The position numbers and the translations under genes are program-made. The notes under the pieces are model-generated. The model did no database searches, was not told the origin of the DNA, and worked only from the letters and a program-made list of their open reading frames with translations. From positions 35,351,492-35,415,491 of the forward strand of contig CM055907.1 in assembly GCA_029582155.1 (NCBI GenBank): a stretch of DNA of 64,000 nt, in the 5' to 3' direction. The first letter of the stretch is position 1; each line of letters begins with the position of its first letter. This DNA is from Panopea generosa (lineage: Eukaryota; Mollusca; Bivalvia; Adapedonta; Hiatellidae). Positions 25,541 through 36,990 of the stretch are shown here, piece after piece.

Positions 25541-26669
25541 TAGTTGTAAGTGTATAACTCTCGTCATATCAATTGGAATCAGTAGTTTGATGTATACTTT
25601 TATCATTTATATGTATGTTATAGAAGAAAATGTATAATTATATATATATATATATGCATGATATATATGGAGAGTATTATTTGTGAAAAACCAAGACATA
25701 AATATGTCCTTTATATAGCATGTAAGTTTTCATGAATTCTTAACTGGCTATTACTTATATAAAGCTATTAGTTCATGTATGTAAATTGTCCTTCCAGTCC
25801 AGATGTGTTGCATGTAGATCAATCGTATACAGGTCATGGTCGACATCAAATTTGTTGGTGTGGCAGAGCCTGCTCGCCGAAAGCTGGTTTGTACATTTAT
25901 GTCTTGCTTTCCGCAAATAATTATCTGCATATATATGTGCGTGCGTGAGTGTGTGCGTGCATGCATGCGTGCGTGCTCGCGCGCGTGCGTTTGTGTGACT
26001 ATCGTCATATTTTGGGGAAGCAGTACTTTGGTGTATACTTATATCATTTACATCTATGTGATAGTTATATATATATGTGTGAAGTGCGTAACTATCATCA
26101 TATTTAGGGGAACCAGTGATACCAGAACCCATAATGAAAAGAGATGTGTTCCGTTTTTGGTTCTGATGCTGTTCATTGAAGTTGTAACATCACTAAATAA
26201 TACCACAGGGTAAGTGCCACTTATACAATGTCAACGTAATTTCCTGTGGTGTTATCTTATTGTCATTATGTTATTCATTATATTTTGTATTGATAATTCA
26301 AACACAGACTGATAAAAATAAACATTTGATTACACTTTTTGTTATTATGTTTATGTATATAACCACAAATATGCAAATTATGATGGCTTTAAACCATTTA
26401 CAAAAGCTATATCGTTGTCAAGATTGGACACAAAAAAAGGTAAGCACACATACCTTGTACTGGGGTATTCATGTTTTATATTTGAATTATAAAGATTATA
26501 TCATTTTTAACGGAAATTCATCAAAATTGGTGTGTAAGGACACTTCTCTGTGATCATAAATGACATATGTTAACACAATTGCGGAAACACAAAAGTATTT
26601 AGAGCAACCACTTACGTGAATGTATATGAATATGTGTCTAACAGACTGATAATGTGACATAATGACACT
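25541..26669. other. Spacer between microsatellite and YR element
   Basis: No gene is supported. A ~70-bp segment at about 25551-25620 recurs in diverged form at about 25995-26065 and in part near 26085-26115 (shared ATCGTCATAT and GTATACTT blocks). 26370-26450 reads as a short open stretch followed by a donor-like GTAAGC, but without a partner exon I do not call it. Confidence 0.4.
25924..25992. repeat. GTGC/GCGT-rich simple repeat
   Basis: An imperfect purine-pyrimidine alternating tract of GTGC, GTGT, ATGC and GCGC units. It is the type of sequence that can adopt Z-DNA. Confidence 0.8.
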
Positions 26670-26796
26670 TTATATTTTCTTTCATAAAATTCAGCCAAAC
26701 ATCAATTATTTATAGTAAAGTAACCATCCTAATCCTGTTAAGCTATAAAAAACAAACACAATATTAAGTGACGATATGCGCTGACATAAGTATTTA
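26670..26796 (-). repeat. Split direct repeat B2
   Basis: Matches 27381-27510 in the same orientation, sharing blocks such as ACAAACACAATATTA and GTGACGATATGCGC with scattered substitutions and small indels. Confidence 0.8.
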
Positions 26797-27170
26797 TTAT
26801 TTTCATTTCAGTGAACAATATATTTCAAATAAAAATATATTTCCAGTGATAATTCACTTAAACAATTTCCACTGTATTGTTGTAGTGGTGCTGTCCTAAA
26901 CATCTACAATTTCAACACTGATCTTACAAGATCTCTCTGTCCTTAACACATCGCTGTCTTTAATTCTAGTTTCAGTTCAAGATACAATTACAAAACCATT
27001 ACTGTAAAATAGAAAACAACAATTAACATCTTAATTATATACATATATATATAATATATAATAAGTAAATTAATAATCAATTGTTTGTTAACTTGCAGAT
27101 CCAGTGGGTACCTCTTATAACAAAAATGTAAAAGCTAAAACAGCCATTCAGACAGGGTGGGTGTCTTGGC

Positions 27171-27312
27171 AACTGAACAACTTTCAAAAAGCTCTCTATG
27201 TCTGCCAATCTTCGAATAACATAACCGCGCCGCAATCTGTCTATTTATAGACATTTTGGTCACTTCGCACGAGAAAAAGTGACATAAAACGCCCATATGA
27301 TTTACATACTTG
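27171..27312 (-). repeat. Split direct repeat A2
   Basis: Matches 29193-29346 in the same orientation, sharing CTGCCAATCTTCGAAT, CGCCGCAATCTGTC and TTTATAGACATTTTGGTC. A1 carries about 15 bp not present here. A small hairpin (GTCACTT with AAGTGAC) lies near its right end. Confidence 0.85.
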
Positions 27313-27334
27313 TAAATTCTGTTCATATTTCTCA

Positions 27335-27366
27335 GTTCCGAATAACGAGAATTAGTTATTCCGAAC
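27335..27366. repeat. Inverted repeat between A2 and B1
   Basis: GTTCCGAATAAC and GTTATTCCGAAC form 12-base arms with one mismatch around an 8-base loop. It sits at the A2/B1 boundary of the YR element. Confidence 0.75.
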
Positions 27367-27380
27367 TACAATTAAAATAT

Positions 27381-27510
27381 TTATGTTTTCTTTCATATAT
27401 TCAACCAAACATAAATTAGTTATTGTATAGTAACAATAACTAATCCTGTCAAGCTATAAATAACAAACACAATATTAGGTGACGATATGCGCAGACATAG
27501 AGTATTTATC
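27381..27510 (-). repeat. Split direct repeat B1
   Basis: The partner of B2. It begins about 28 bp beyond the stop codon of the recombinase region, where B1 is expected in a split direct repeat element. Confidence 0.8.
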
Positions 27511-27537
27511 GACAACAAAAAGAACGGGATTCAAAAT

Positions 27538-27850
27538 TTAAATACCGATATTTAATGATACAGATCTTTTGATTCCATCGATCTCCCTAATGTAGCCATC
27601 TTTTGCAAAATCTGTCTTCCACCTACCCTGCTTTTTCAACAATCTATCAGAAACACCATGAGTTGCGGCAAACGATGCCCAACCCGACCTTAACGAATGT
27701 AATCCAAATTTAGATTTATCTAAACCAATCAATTCTAGCTTCTCCAATAGAATCTCTCTATTTATAGTATAAGAAAATAACATATTTTCGAAGTACATTG
27801 TTTCTTCTTCAAATTCGTTCCAAACTTCTACTTTGAACAAATCTGTCAGC
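27538..27850 (-). pseudogene. Tyrosine recombinase C-terminal catalytic region, partial
   Basis: The minus strand encodes about 104 residues ending in TAA at 27538. Near residues 50-58 is LHSLRSGWAS, the family's conserved HxxR box. It is followed by RLLKKQGRWK and AKDGYI, which hold the downstream His/Trp-type position (here W) and the nucleophilic Tyr. This arrangement matches the recombinases of YR retroelements and Cryptons. The N-terminal half with the first catalytic Arg is missing. At 27850 the frame is preceded by TTTTGTACAG, a plausible splice acceptor, so this could be the last exon of a longer gene. Without a visible upstream exon I call it a partial or decayed copy. Context: B1 follows directly, and the gag-like remnant lies upstream on the same strand. 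Confidence 0.75.
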
Positions 27851-27904
27851 TGTACAAAAGTGAAAACAATTTATAAATTCAATAACTTAAGTCACATGTT
27901 AATA

Positions 27905-28384
27905 ATATATAAAATACATATACTTTTATTATAATTTCAATTTTCGCATTTTAAACTCTGTCATCAATCCCAAAGTGGGATTTTCACTGAAGCAGAGTTT
28001 ATACAGGTAACTTTATATGCCAATGTAATACAACAAATTAAGATGCAGGTATATACAGATAACTCTTGAAGCAATGTTATATAACAACAAACACTATTAG
28101 TCTCCCTTCTATAAGCAAAAATAGTGCTGCTATGATTTATCACAATTATATATAGTAATCTATAAAATACATATCCTTTTATAATAATTTCATTTTTCGC
28201 ATTTCAAACTCCGTCATCAATCCGTAGGTGGGATTTTCCCTGAAGCAGGGTTTATACAGGTAACTTTACATGCCAGTCTTATACAAAACGAAACAAATTA
28301 AAGAAAGATGCAGGTATATACAGATAACTCTTGAAGCAATGTTATATAACAACAAACACTAGTTTTCTCCCTTTATAAGCCAAA
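27905..28384. repeat. ~235-bp tandem duplication inside the YR element
   Basis: 27905-28130 and 28155-28384 are diverged direct copies that share AAATACATAT, GTCATCAATCC, TTTATACAGGTAACTTTA and a longer block around CAGATAACTCTTGAAGCAAT. It occupies much of the space where a reverse transcriptase would be expected. Confidence 0.85.
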
Positions 28385-28630
28385 CTACGCAATTATCTCT
28401 AAAATTTTATTGCCAAAACTTTTAATGCCAGAACCATATATACATTTTTTACTTTCCTGTTGTCTTGGTGCATTCGCGACGGAAGTGGCCTCTGAGTCCA
28501 CACCCAAAACAGACGTCGTTTTAGGTGGCAGTTCGTGCGCCGCTCCGAAAGGAATGATTTCTCCCCTCAAACCGACCTTGGGGTGTTCAATAGTCCAGAA
28601 AATAGTCCCCCGTAGAGTAGTAGGAGACAT
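28385..28630 (-). other. Unassigned open frame inside the YR element
   Basis: An 81-codon minus-strand frame lies between the gag-like remnant and the recombinase. It has no motif I recognise and no zinc knuckle. It could be the C-terminal part of the gag-like protein after a further frame change, or chance. The plus-strand frame over the same region (28410-28772) has even less support. Confidence 0.25.
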
Positions 28631-28688
28631 GAAACAAGAAACATTCTTGTCAACAACATCTTTAATTGAAGATACAGTTGAGAAAGGC

Positions 28689-29058
28689 TTAGTGTGTTGT
28701 GTTTTGTTGTTTTTTCACAGCTTGAGCTTCAGCTTGTTTAAGCTTTTTATCATCTTCGCTATCACTACCTAAGCTCGGCGTTTCATACTCGCGCATGGTA
28801 CTCCAGCCACCGGGGGGGGGACTGTCTATTTTAATAAGTTTATTACGTTTGTTCAATTTTGAAATAAGTTCATTTGCCAAAACTTCGTCTCTTTTTTTCT
28901 GCAAATTTTCTTTTAAAACTCGCTATGCCTTCCTCATTTTCAGACTTACATTTATACTGCATACGGTGAGATTCCAAACGGAGTTTAATTTTCTTCTCGT
29001 TTAATTTTTGAGTCTTATTATTTAAATATTTCCTCAAATCTTGTAGTTGCACTTCCAA
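28689..29058 (-). pseudogene. Gag-like protein of the YR retroelement, frameshifted
   Basis: Two overlapping minus-strand frames (29058-28870 and 28904-28689) carry consecutive parts of one protein. The first is Lys-rich and helical; the second contains PGGWSTMREYE, then LGSDSEDDKKLKQAEAQA, a signature I recognise from the gag-like N-terminal proteins of invertebrate YR elements. The frames meet at a run of seven A on the coding strand near 28894-28900, the likely place of a one-base slip. No CCHC zinc knuckle is visible. Function in an intact element would be nucleic-acid binding and particle assembly; this copy is broken. Confidence 0.6.
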
Positions 29059-29192
29059 ATATTCCCTAAATAAACCAAAAGCTTGTAACGCAGAAACTTC
29101 CGAAGTTCACCACGGTGACTTACTTGTATTCCGTTTATGTCTGTCCTTCAATAATTTCTTCCTCCATTTAATATTTTCTCCCCGTAACACTT

Positions 29193-29346
29193 GAACGGAA
29201 CAACTTTCAAAAACAATTGACAATCGATAAGCTCTCTGTGTCTGCCAATCTTCGAATTACATGAATGCGCCGCAATCTGTCCATTTATAGACATTTTGGT
29301 CGCTTCACACGAGAAAAAGTGACCAAAACGCTCATATAATTTTGTA
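29193..29346 (-). repeat. Split direct repeat A1 (5' end of the YR element)
   Basis: The partner of 27171-27312. On the minus strand it precedes the gag-like remnant. The 47-bp minisatellite starts within about 10 bp of its outer edge. Confidence 0.8.
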
Positions 29347-29352
29347 ATATAT

Positions 29353-32300
29353 AATGTTTGTGTTGGTGAGGATGCGGCCAAGTCTTCCAACATATTGGTT
29401 ATGTTTGTGTTGGTGTGGAGGCGGCCAAGTCTTCCAACATACTGGTTATGTTTGTGCTGGTGTGGAGGCGGCCAAGTCTTCCAACATATGGTTATGTTTG
29501 TGTTGGTGTGGAGGCGGCCAAGTCTTCCAACATACTGGTTATGTTTGTGTTGTTGAGGAGGCTGCCAAGTCTTCCAACATATTGGTTATGGTTGTGTTGT
29601 TGTAGAGGCGGCCAAGTCTTCCAACATACTGGTTATGTTTGTGCTGGTGTGGAGGCTGCCAAGTCTTCCAATATACTGGTTATGTTTGTGTTGTTGAGGA
29701 GGCTGCCAAGTCTTCCAACATACTGGTTATGTTTGTGTTGTTGAGGAGGCTGCCAAGTCTTCCAACATACTGGTTATGTTTGTGTTGGTGTGGAGGCGGC
29801 CAAGTCTTCCAACATACTGGTTATGTTTGTGTTGGTGTGGATGCGGCCAAGTCTTCCAACATACTGGTTATGGTTGTGTTGTTGTAGAGGCGGCCAAGTC
29901 TTCCAACATACTGGTTATGTTTGTGTTGTTGAGGAGGCGGCCAAGTCTTCCAACATACTGGTTATGTTTGTGCTGGTGTGGAGGCGGCCAAGTCTTCCAA
30001 CATATGGTTATGTTTGTGTTGTTGAGGAGGCGGCCACGTCTTCCAACATACTGGTTATGTTTGTGTTGGTGTGGAGGCGGCCAAGTCTTCCAACATACTG
30101 GTTATGTTTGTGTTGGTGTGGAGGCGGCCAAGTCTTCCAACATACTGGTTATGGTTGTGTTGTTGTAGAGGCGGCCAAGTCTTCCAACATACTGGTTATG
30201 TTTGTGTTGTTGAGGAGGCTGCCAAGTCTTCCAACATACTGGTTATGGTTGTGTTGGTGAGGAGGCTGCCAAGTCTTCCAACATACTGGTTATGGTTGTG
30301 TTGGTGTGGAGGCTGCCAAGTCTTCCAACATACTGGTTATGGTTGTGTTGGTGAGGAGGCTGCCAAGTCTTCCAACATACTGGTTATGGTTGTGTTGGTG
30401 TGGAGGCGGCCAAGTCTTCCAACATACTGGTTATGGTTGTGTTGGTGGGAGGCTGCCAAGTCTTCCAACATACTGGTTATGGTTGTGTTGGTGTGGAGGC
30501 TGCCAAGTCTTCCAACATACTGGTTATGTTTGTGCTGGTGTGGAGGCGGCCAAGTCTTCCAACATACTGGTTATGTTTGTGCTGGTGTGGAGGCTGCCAA
30601 GTCTTCCAATATACTGGTTATGTTTGTGTTGGTGTGGAGGCTGCCAAGTCTTCCAACATACTGGTTATGTTTGTGTCGTTGAGGAGGCTGTCAAGTCTTC
30701 CAATATACTGGTTATGGTTGTGTTGGTGTAGAGGCTGCCAAGTCTTCCAACATACTGGTTATGTTTGTGCTGGTGTGGAGGCGGCCAAGTCTTCCAACAT
30801 ACTGGTTATGTTTGTGCTGGTGTGGAGGCTGCCAAGTCTTCCAATATACTGGTTATGTTTGTGTTGGTGTGGAGGCTGCCAAGTCTTCCAACATACTGGT
30901 TATGTTTGTGTTGTTGAGGAGGCTGCCAAGTCTTCTAACATACTGGTTATGTTTGTGTTGTTGAGGAGGCTGCCAAGTCTTCCAATATACTGGTTATGTT
31001 TGTGTTGGTGTGGAGGCTGCCAAGTCTTCCAACATACTGGTTATGGTTGTGTTGGTGTGGAGGCTGCCAAGTCTTCCAACATACTGGTTATGGTTGTGTT
31101 GGTGTGGAGGCTGCCAAGTCTTCCAACATACTGGTTATGTTTGTGTTGGTGTGGAGGCTGCCAAGTCTTCCAACATACTGGTTATGGTTGTGTTGGTGTG
31201 GAGGCTGCCAAGTCTTCCAACATACTGGTTATGTTTGTGTTGGTGTGGAGGCGGCCAAGTCTTCCAACATACTGGTTATGTTTGTGTTGGTGAGGAAGCT
31301 GCCAAGTCTTCCAACATACTGGTTATGTTTATGTTGTTGAGGAAGCTGCCAAGTCTTCCAACTCCCAGGTTATGTTTGTGTTGTTATGGAGGCAACCAAG
31401 TCTTCAAACATACTGGTTATGTTTGTGTTGGAGTGGAGGCGGCCAAGTCTTCCAACATACAAGTTATGTTTTTGTTGTTGAGGAGGCGGGCAAGTCTTCC
31501 AACATACTGGTTATGTTTGTGTTGGTGAGGAGGCTGCCAAGTCTTCCAACATACTGGTTATGTTTGTGTTGGTGAGGAGGCGGCCAAGTCTTCCAACATA
31601 CTGGTTATGTTTGTGTTGTTGAGGAGGCTGCCAAGACTTCCAACATACTGGTTATGTTTGTGTTGTTGAGGAGGCGGCCAAGTCTTCCAACATACTGGTT
31701 ATGTTTGTGTTGTTGAGGAGGCTGCCAACTCTTCCAATATACTGGTTATGTTTGTGTTGTTGAGGAGGCTGCAAAGTCTTCCAACATACTGGTTATGTTT
31801 TTGCTGTTGAGGAGGCTGCCAAGTCTTCCAACATACTGGTTATGTTTGTGTTGTTGAGGAGGGGGCCAAGTCTTCCAACATACTGGTTAGGTTTGTGCTG
31901 GTGTGGAGGCGGCCAAGTCTTCCAACATACTGGTTATGTTTGTGTTGCTGAGGAGGCGGGCAAGTCTTTCAACATACTGGTTATGTTTGTGTTGTTGAGG
32001 AGTCTGCCAAGTCTTCCAACATACTGGTTATGTTTGTGTTGTTGAGGAGGCGGCCAAGTCTTCCAATATACTGGTTATGTTTGTGTTGTTGAGGAGGCGG
32101 CCAAGTCTTCCAACATACTGGTTATGTTTATGTTGTTGAGGAAGCTGCCAAGTCTTCCAACATACTTGTAATGTTTGTGTTGGTGTGGAGGCTGTCAAGT
32201 CTTCCAACATACTGGTTATGTTTGTGTTGGTGTGGAGGCGGCCAAGTCTTCCAACATACTGGCTATGTTTGTGTTGTTGAGGAGGCGGCCAAGTCTTCCA

Positions 32301-35300
32301 ACATACTGGTTATGTTTGTGTTGGTGAGGAAGCTGCCAAGTCTTCCAACATACTGGTTATGTTTGTGTTGTTGAGGAGGCTGCCAAGTCTTCCAACATAC
32401 TGGTTATGTTTGTGTTGGTGTGGAGGCTGTCAAGTCTTCCAACATACTGGTTATGTTTGTGTTGGTGTGGAGGCGGCCAAGTCTTCCAACATACTGGTTA
32501 TGTTTGTGCTGGTGTGGAGGCTGTCAAGTCTTCCAACAAACAGGTTATCTTTGTGTTGTTGAGGAGGCGGCCAAGTCTTCCAACATACTGGTTATGTTCG
32601 TGATGGTGTGGAGGCTGCCAAGTCTTCCAACATACTGGTTATGTTTGTGCTGGTGTGGAGGCGGCCAAGTCTTCAAACATACTGGTTATGTTTGTGTTGT
32701 TGAGGAGGCGGCCAAGTCTTCTAACATACTGGTTATGTTTGTGTTGGTGTGGAGGCTGTCAAGTCTTCCAACATACTGGTTATGTTTGTGTTGGTGTGGA
32801 GGCGGCCAAGTCTTCCAACATACAGGTTATCTTTGTGTTGTTGAGGAGGCGGCCAAGTCTTCCAACATACTGGTTATGTTTGTGTTGGTGAGGAGGCGGC
32901 CAAGTCTTCCAACATACTGGTTATGTTTGTGTTGTTGAGGAGGCGGCCAAGTCTTCCAACATACTGGTTATGTTTGTGTTGGTGAGGAAGCTGTCAAGTC
33001 TTCCAACATACTGGTAATGTTTGTGTTGGTGTGGAGGCGGCCAAGTCTTCCAACATATGGTTATGTTTGTGTTGGTGAGGAGGCTGCCAAGTCTTCCAAC
33101 ATACTGGTTATGTTTGTGTTGGTGAGGAGACTGCCAAGGCTTCCAACATACTGGTTATGTTTGTGCTGGTGTGGAGGCGGCCAAGTCTTCCAACATACTG
33201 GTTATGTTTGTGTTGGTGAGGAGGCGGCCAAGGCTTCCAACATACTGGTTATGTTTGTGTTGGTGAGGAGGCGGCCAAGGCTTCCAACATACTGGTTATG
33301 TTTGTGTTGGTGAGGAGGCTGCCAAGACTTCCAACATACTGGTTATGTTTGTGTTGGTGAGGAGGCTGCCAAGACTTCCAACATACTGGTTATGTTTGTG
33401 TTGTTGAGGAGGCTGCCAAGTCTTCCAATATACTGGTTATGGTTGTGTTGGTGTGGAGGCTGCCAAGTCTTCCAACATACTGGTTATGTTTGTGTTGTTG
33501 AGGAGGCGGCCAAGTCTTCCAACATACTGGTTATGTTTGTGTTGTTGAGGAGGCTGCCAAGTCTTCCAACATACTGGTTATGTTTGTGTTGGTGCGGAGG
33601 CGGCCAAGTCTTCCAATATACCGGTTATGTTTGTGTTGGTGTGGAGGCGGCCAAGTCTTCCAACATACTGGTAATGTTTGTGTTGGTGTGGAGGCTGCCA
33701 AGTCTTCCAACATACTGGTTATATTTGTGTTGTTGAGGAGGCTGCCAAGTCTTCCAATATACTGGTTATGGTAGTGTTGGTGTGGAGGCTGCCAAATCTT
33801 CCAATATACTGGTTATGTTTGTGTTTTTTAGGAAGCGGTCAAGTCTTTCAACATACTGGTTATGTTTGTGTTGGTGTGGAGGCAGCCAAGTCTTCCAATA
33901 TACTGGTTATGTTTGTGTTGGTGGGGAGGCTGCCAAATCTCCCAACATACTGGTTATGTTTATTTTGGTGTGAGACCGCTAAGTCTTCCAACATACTGGT
34001 TATGTTTGTGTTGTTGAGAAGCCGGCAAAGTCTTCTAACATACTGATTATGTTTGTGTTGTTGAGGAGGGAGCCAAGTCTTCCAACATACTGGTTATGTT
34101 TGTGTTAGTGTGGAGGCGGCCAAGTCTTCCAACATACTGGTTATGTTTGTTTTGGTGTGGAGGCGGCCAAGTCTTTCAACATACATATTGGTTATGTTTT
34201 TGTTGGTGTGGAGGCAGCCAAGTCTTCCAACATACTGGTTATGTTTGTGTTGGTGTGGAGGCGGCCAAGTCTTTCAACATACATATTGGTTATGTTTTTG
34301 TTGGTGTGGAGGCAGCCAGGTCTTCCAACATACTGGTTATGTTTGTGTTGGTGAGGAGGCGGCCAAGCCTTCTAACATACTGGTTATGTTTTTGTTGGTG
34401 TGGAGGCAGCCAAGTCTTCCAACATACTGGTTATGTTTGTGTTGGTGTGGAGGCGGCCAAGCCTTCTAACATATTGGTTATGTTTGTGTTGGTGTGGAGG
34501 CTGCCAAATCTTCCAACAAACTTGTTATGTTTGTGTTGTTTAGGAGGCTGCCAAGTCTTCTAATATACTGGTTATGTTTGTGTTGGTGTGGAGGCGGCCA
34601 AGTCTTCCAACATACTGGTTATGTTTGTGTTGTTGAGGAGGCTGCCAAGTCTTCCAACATACTGGTTATGTTTGTGTTGTTGAGGAGGCGGCCAAGTCTT
34701 CCAACATACTGGTTATGTTTGTGTTGTTGTGGAGGCTGCCAATTCTTCCAACATACTGGTTATGTTTGTGTTGTTGAGGAGGGGGCCAAGTCTTCCAACA
34801 TACTGGTTATGTTTGTGTTGGTGTGGAGACTGCCAAGTCTTCCAACATACTGTTTATATTTGTGTTGTTGTAGAGGCGGCCAAGTCTTCCAACATACTTA
34901 TTATGTTTGTGTTGTTGAGGAGGGGGCCAAGTTTTCCAACATACTGGTTATGTTTGTGTTGTTGAGGAGGCGGCCAAGTCTTCCAACATACTGGTTATGT
35001 TTGTGTAGGTGTGGAGGCGGCCAAGTCTTCCAACATACTGGTTATGTTTGTGTTGTTGAGGAGGCGGCCAAGTCTTCCAACATACTGGTTATGTTTGTGT
35101 AGGTGTGGAGGCGGCCAAGTCTTCCAACATACTGGTTATGTTTGTGTTGTTGTAGAGGCGGCCAAGTCTTCCAACATACTGGTTATGGTTGTGTTGTTGT
35201 GGAGGCTGTCAAGTCTTCCAACATACTGGTTATGTTTGTGTTGTTGTGGAGAATGCCAATTCTTCCAACATACTGGTTATGTTTGTGTTGGTGTGGAGGC

Positions 35301-36990
35301 GGCCAAGTCTTCAAACATACCGGTTATGTTTGTGTTGTTGAGGAGGCGGCCAAGTCTTCCAACATACTGGTTATGTTTGTGCTGGTGTGGAGGCTGCCAA
35401 GTCTTCCAACATACTGGTTATGTTTAATAAGCGTTGAGTATGCCGAGTCTTCCAAAATACTGTTTAGTTTCGTGATGATGTGGAGGCTGACAAATCTTCC
35501 AACATACTGGGTATGTTTTTATAAACGAAGAGGCTGCTAAGTCTTCCAACATACTGGGCATGTTTAGTAACCGTGGAGTATGCTGAGTCTTCCAACATAC
35601 TGCTTATGTTCGTGTTGATGTGGAGGCTGACAAGTCTTCCACCATACTTGGTATGTTTATGTAAGAGTGGAGGCGGACAAGTCTTCCAACATACTGGTTA
35701 TGTTTGTGTTGTTATGGAGGCTGCCAAGTCTTCCAACATACTGGTTATGTTTGTGTTGGTGTGGAAGCGGCCAAGTTTTCCAACAAACTGGTTATGTTTG
35801 TGTTGGTGTGGAGGCGGCCAAGTCTACAAACATCCAGGTTATGTTTGTGTTGGTGTGGAGGCGGCCAAGTCTTCCAACATACTGGTTATGTTTGTGTTGG
35901 TGTAGAGGCGGCCAAGTCTTCCAACATATGGTTATGTTTGTGTTGTTGAGGAGGCGGCCAAGTCTTCCAACATACTGGTTATGTTTGTGTTGTTGTAGAG
36001 GCGGCCAAGTCTTCCAACATACTGGTTATGTTTGTGTTGTTGAGGAGGCTGCCAAGTCTTTTAACATATTGGTTATGTTTGTGTTGGTGTGGAGGCTGCC
36101 AAGTCTTCCAACATACTGGTTATGTTTGTGTTGTTGTAGAGGCGGCCAAGTCTTCCAACATACAGGTTATGTTTGTGTTGTTGAGAGAGCGGCCAAGTCA
36201 TACAATATACTGGTTATGTTTGTGTTGTTGAGGAGACTGCTAGGTCTCCCAACATACTGGTTATGTTTTTGTTGGTGTGGAGACCGCTAAGTCTTCCAAC
36301 ATACTGGTTATGTTTGTGTTGGTGTGGAGACCGCTAAGTCTTCCAACATACTGGTTATGTTTGTGTTGTTGAGGAGGCTGCCAAGTCTTCCAACATACTG
36401 GTTATGTTTGTGTTGTTGAGGAGGGGGTCAAGTCTTCCAACATACTGGTTATGTTTGTGTTGTTGAGGTGGCGGCCAAATCTTCCAACATACTGGTTATG
36501 TTTGTGTTGGTGTGGAGGCGGCCATGCCTTCCAATATACTGGTAATGTTTGTGTTGGTGTGGAGGCTGCCAAGTCTTCCAACATACTAGGCATGCTTAGT
36601 AAGCGTTGAATATGTCGAGTCTTCCAACATACTGTTTAGTTTCGTGTTGATATGGAGGCTGACAAGTCTTCCAACATACTGGGTATGTTTTTGTAAACGT
36701 AGAGGCTGCCAAGTCTTCCGACATACAGAACATGTTTAGTAAGCGTGGAGTATGCTGAGTTTTCCAACATACTGTTTATGTTCGTGTTGATGTGGAGGCT
36801 GAAAAGTCTTCCAACATACTGTGTATGCTTATGTAAGAGTGTAGGCTGCCAAGTCTTCTAACATATTGGTTACATGTATGTTGTATTATTGTAGAGGATA
36901 CCAAGTCTTCCAACATACTGGTTATGTTTGTGTTGGTGTCGATGCTTGCCAAGTCTTCCATGAGATATGCTTGCCAAGTCTTCCCTGAGA
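29353..36990. repeat. 47-bp minisatellite (about 160 units)
   Basis: Tandem 47-bp units that include GGTTATGTTTGTGTTGGTGT, then a GGAGGCGGCC block and AAGTCTTCCAACATACT. Two main unit types alternate irregularly: TTGGTGTGGAGG and TTGTTGAGGAGG; CGGCC/CTGCC also varies. Degenerate units with AGTAAGCGTGGAGTATGC occur at about 35420-35670 and 36590-36850. The array decays at 36930-36990. The many open frames of Cys, Trp, Leu and Ser repeats are artefacts of a unit that lacks stops in several frames. Confidence 0.97.

Larger units (their letters stand above)
26670..29346 (-). mobile_element. Tyrosine-recombinase retroelement remnant (DIRS order, PAT/Ngaro-like)
   Basis: Reading the minus strand, the parts lie in the order A1 (29346-29193), gag-like ORF remnant (29058-28689), an unassigned frame (28630-28385), YR C-terminal region (27850-27538), B1 (27510-27381), A2 (27312-27171), B2 (26796-26670). 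A1/A2 and B1/B2 are direct repeat pairs, giving A1-ORFs-B1-A2-B2, the split direct repeat layout known for PAT and Ngaro elements, which integrate by tyrosine recombinase. The reverse transcriptase/RNase H region expected between gag and YR is not visible; only about 840 bp separate the two, and much of that is a tandem duplication. The copy is therefore internally deleted or a non-autonomous relative. A2 and B2 are about 370 bp apart, wider than I would expect. The outer end of A1 lies within about 10 bp of the 47-bp minisatellite. Confidence 0.7.

Noticed and set aside
25751-26213. Overlapping open frames on both strands around the GTGC repeat
   Set aside because: They are driven by the simple repeat and its flanks, with no known motif.
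27135-27326. Minus-strand frames in the A2 and A1 repeats (also 29148-29393) that look alike at the protein level
   Set aside because: The similarity comes from the DNA repeat pair A1/A2. Both are terminal repeats of the YR element, not a gene family.
29354-35540. Many plus-strand open frames rich in Cys, Trp and Leu in the 47-bp array
   Set aside because: These are overlapping frames of the same 47-bp unit. Three units give 47 codons, so the translations repeat in every frame.
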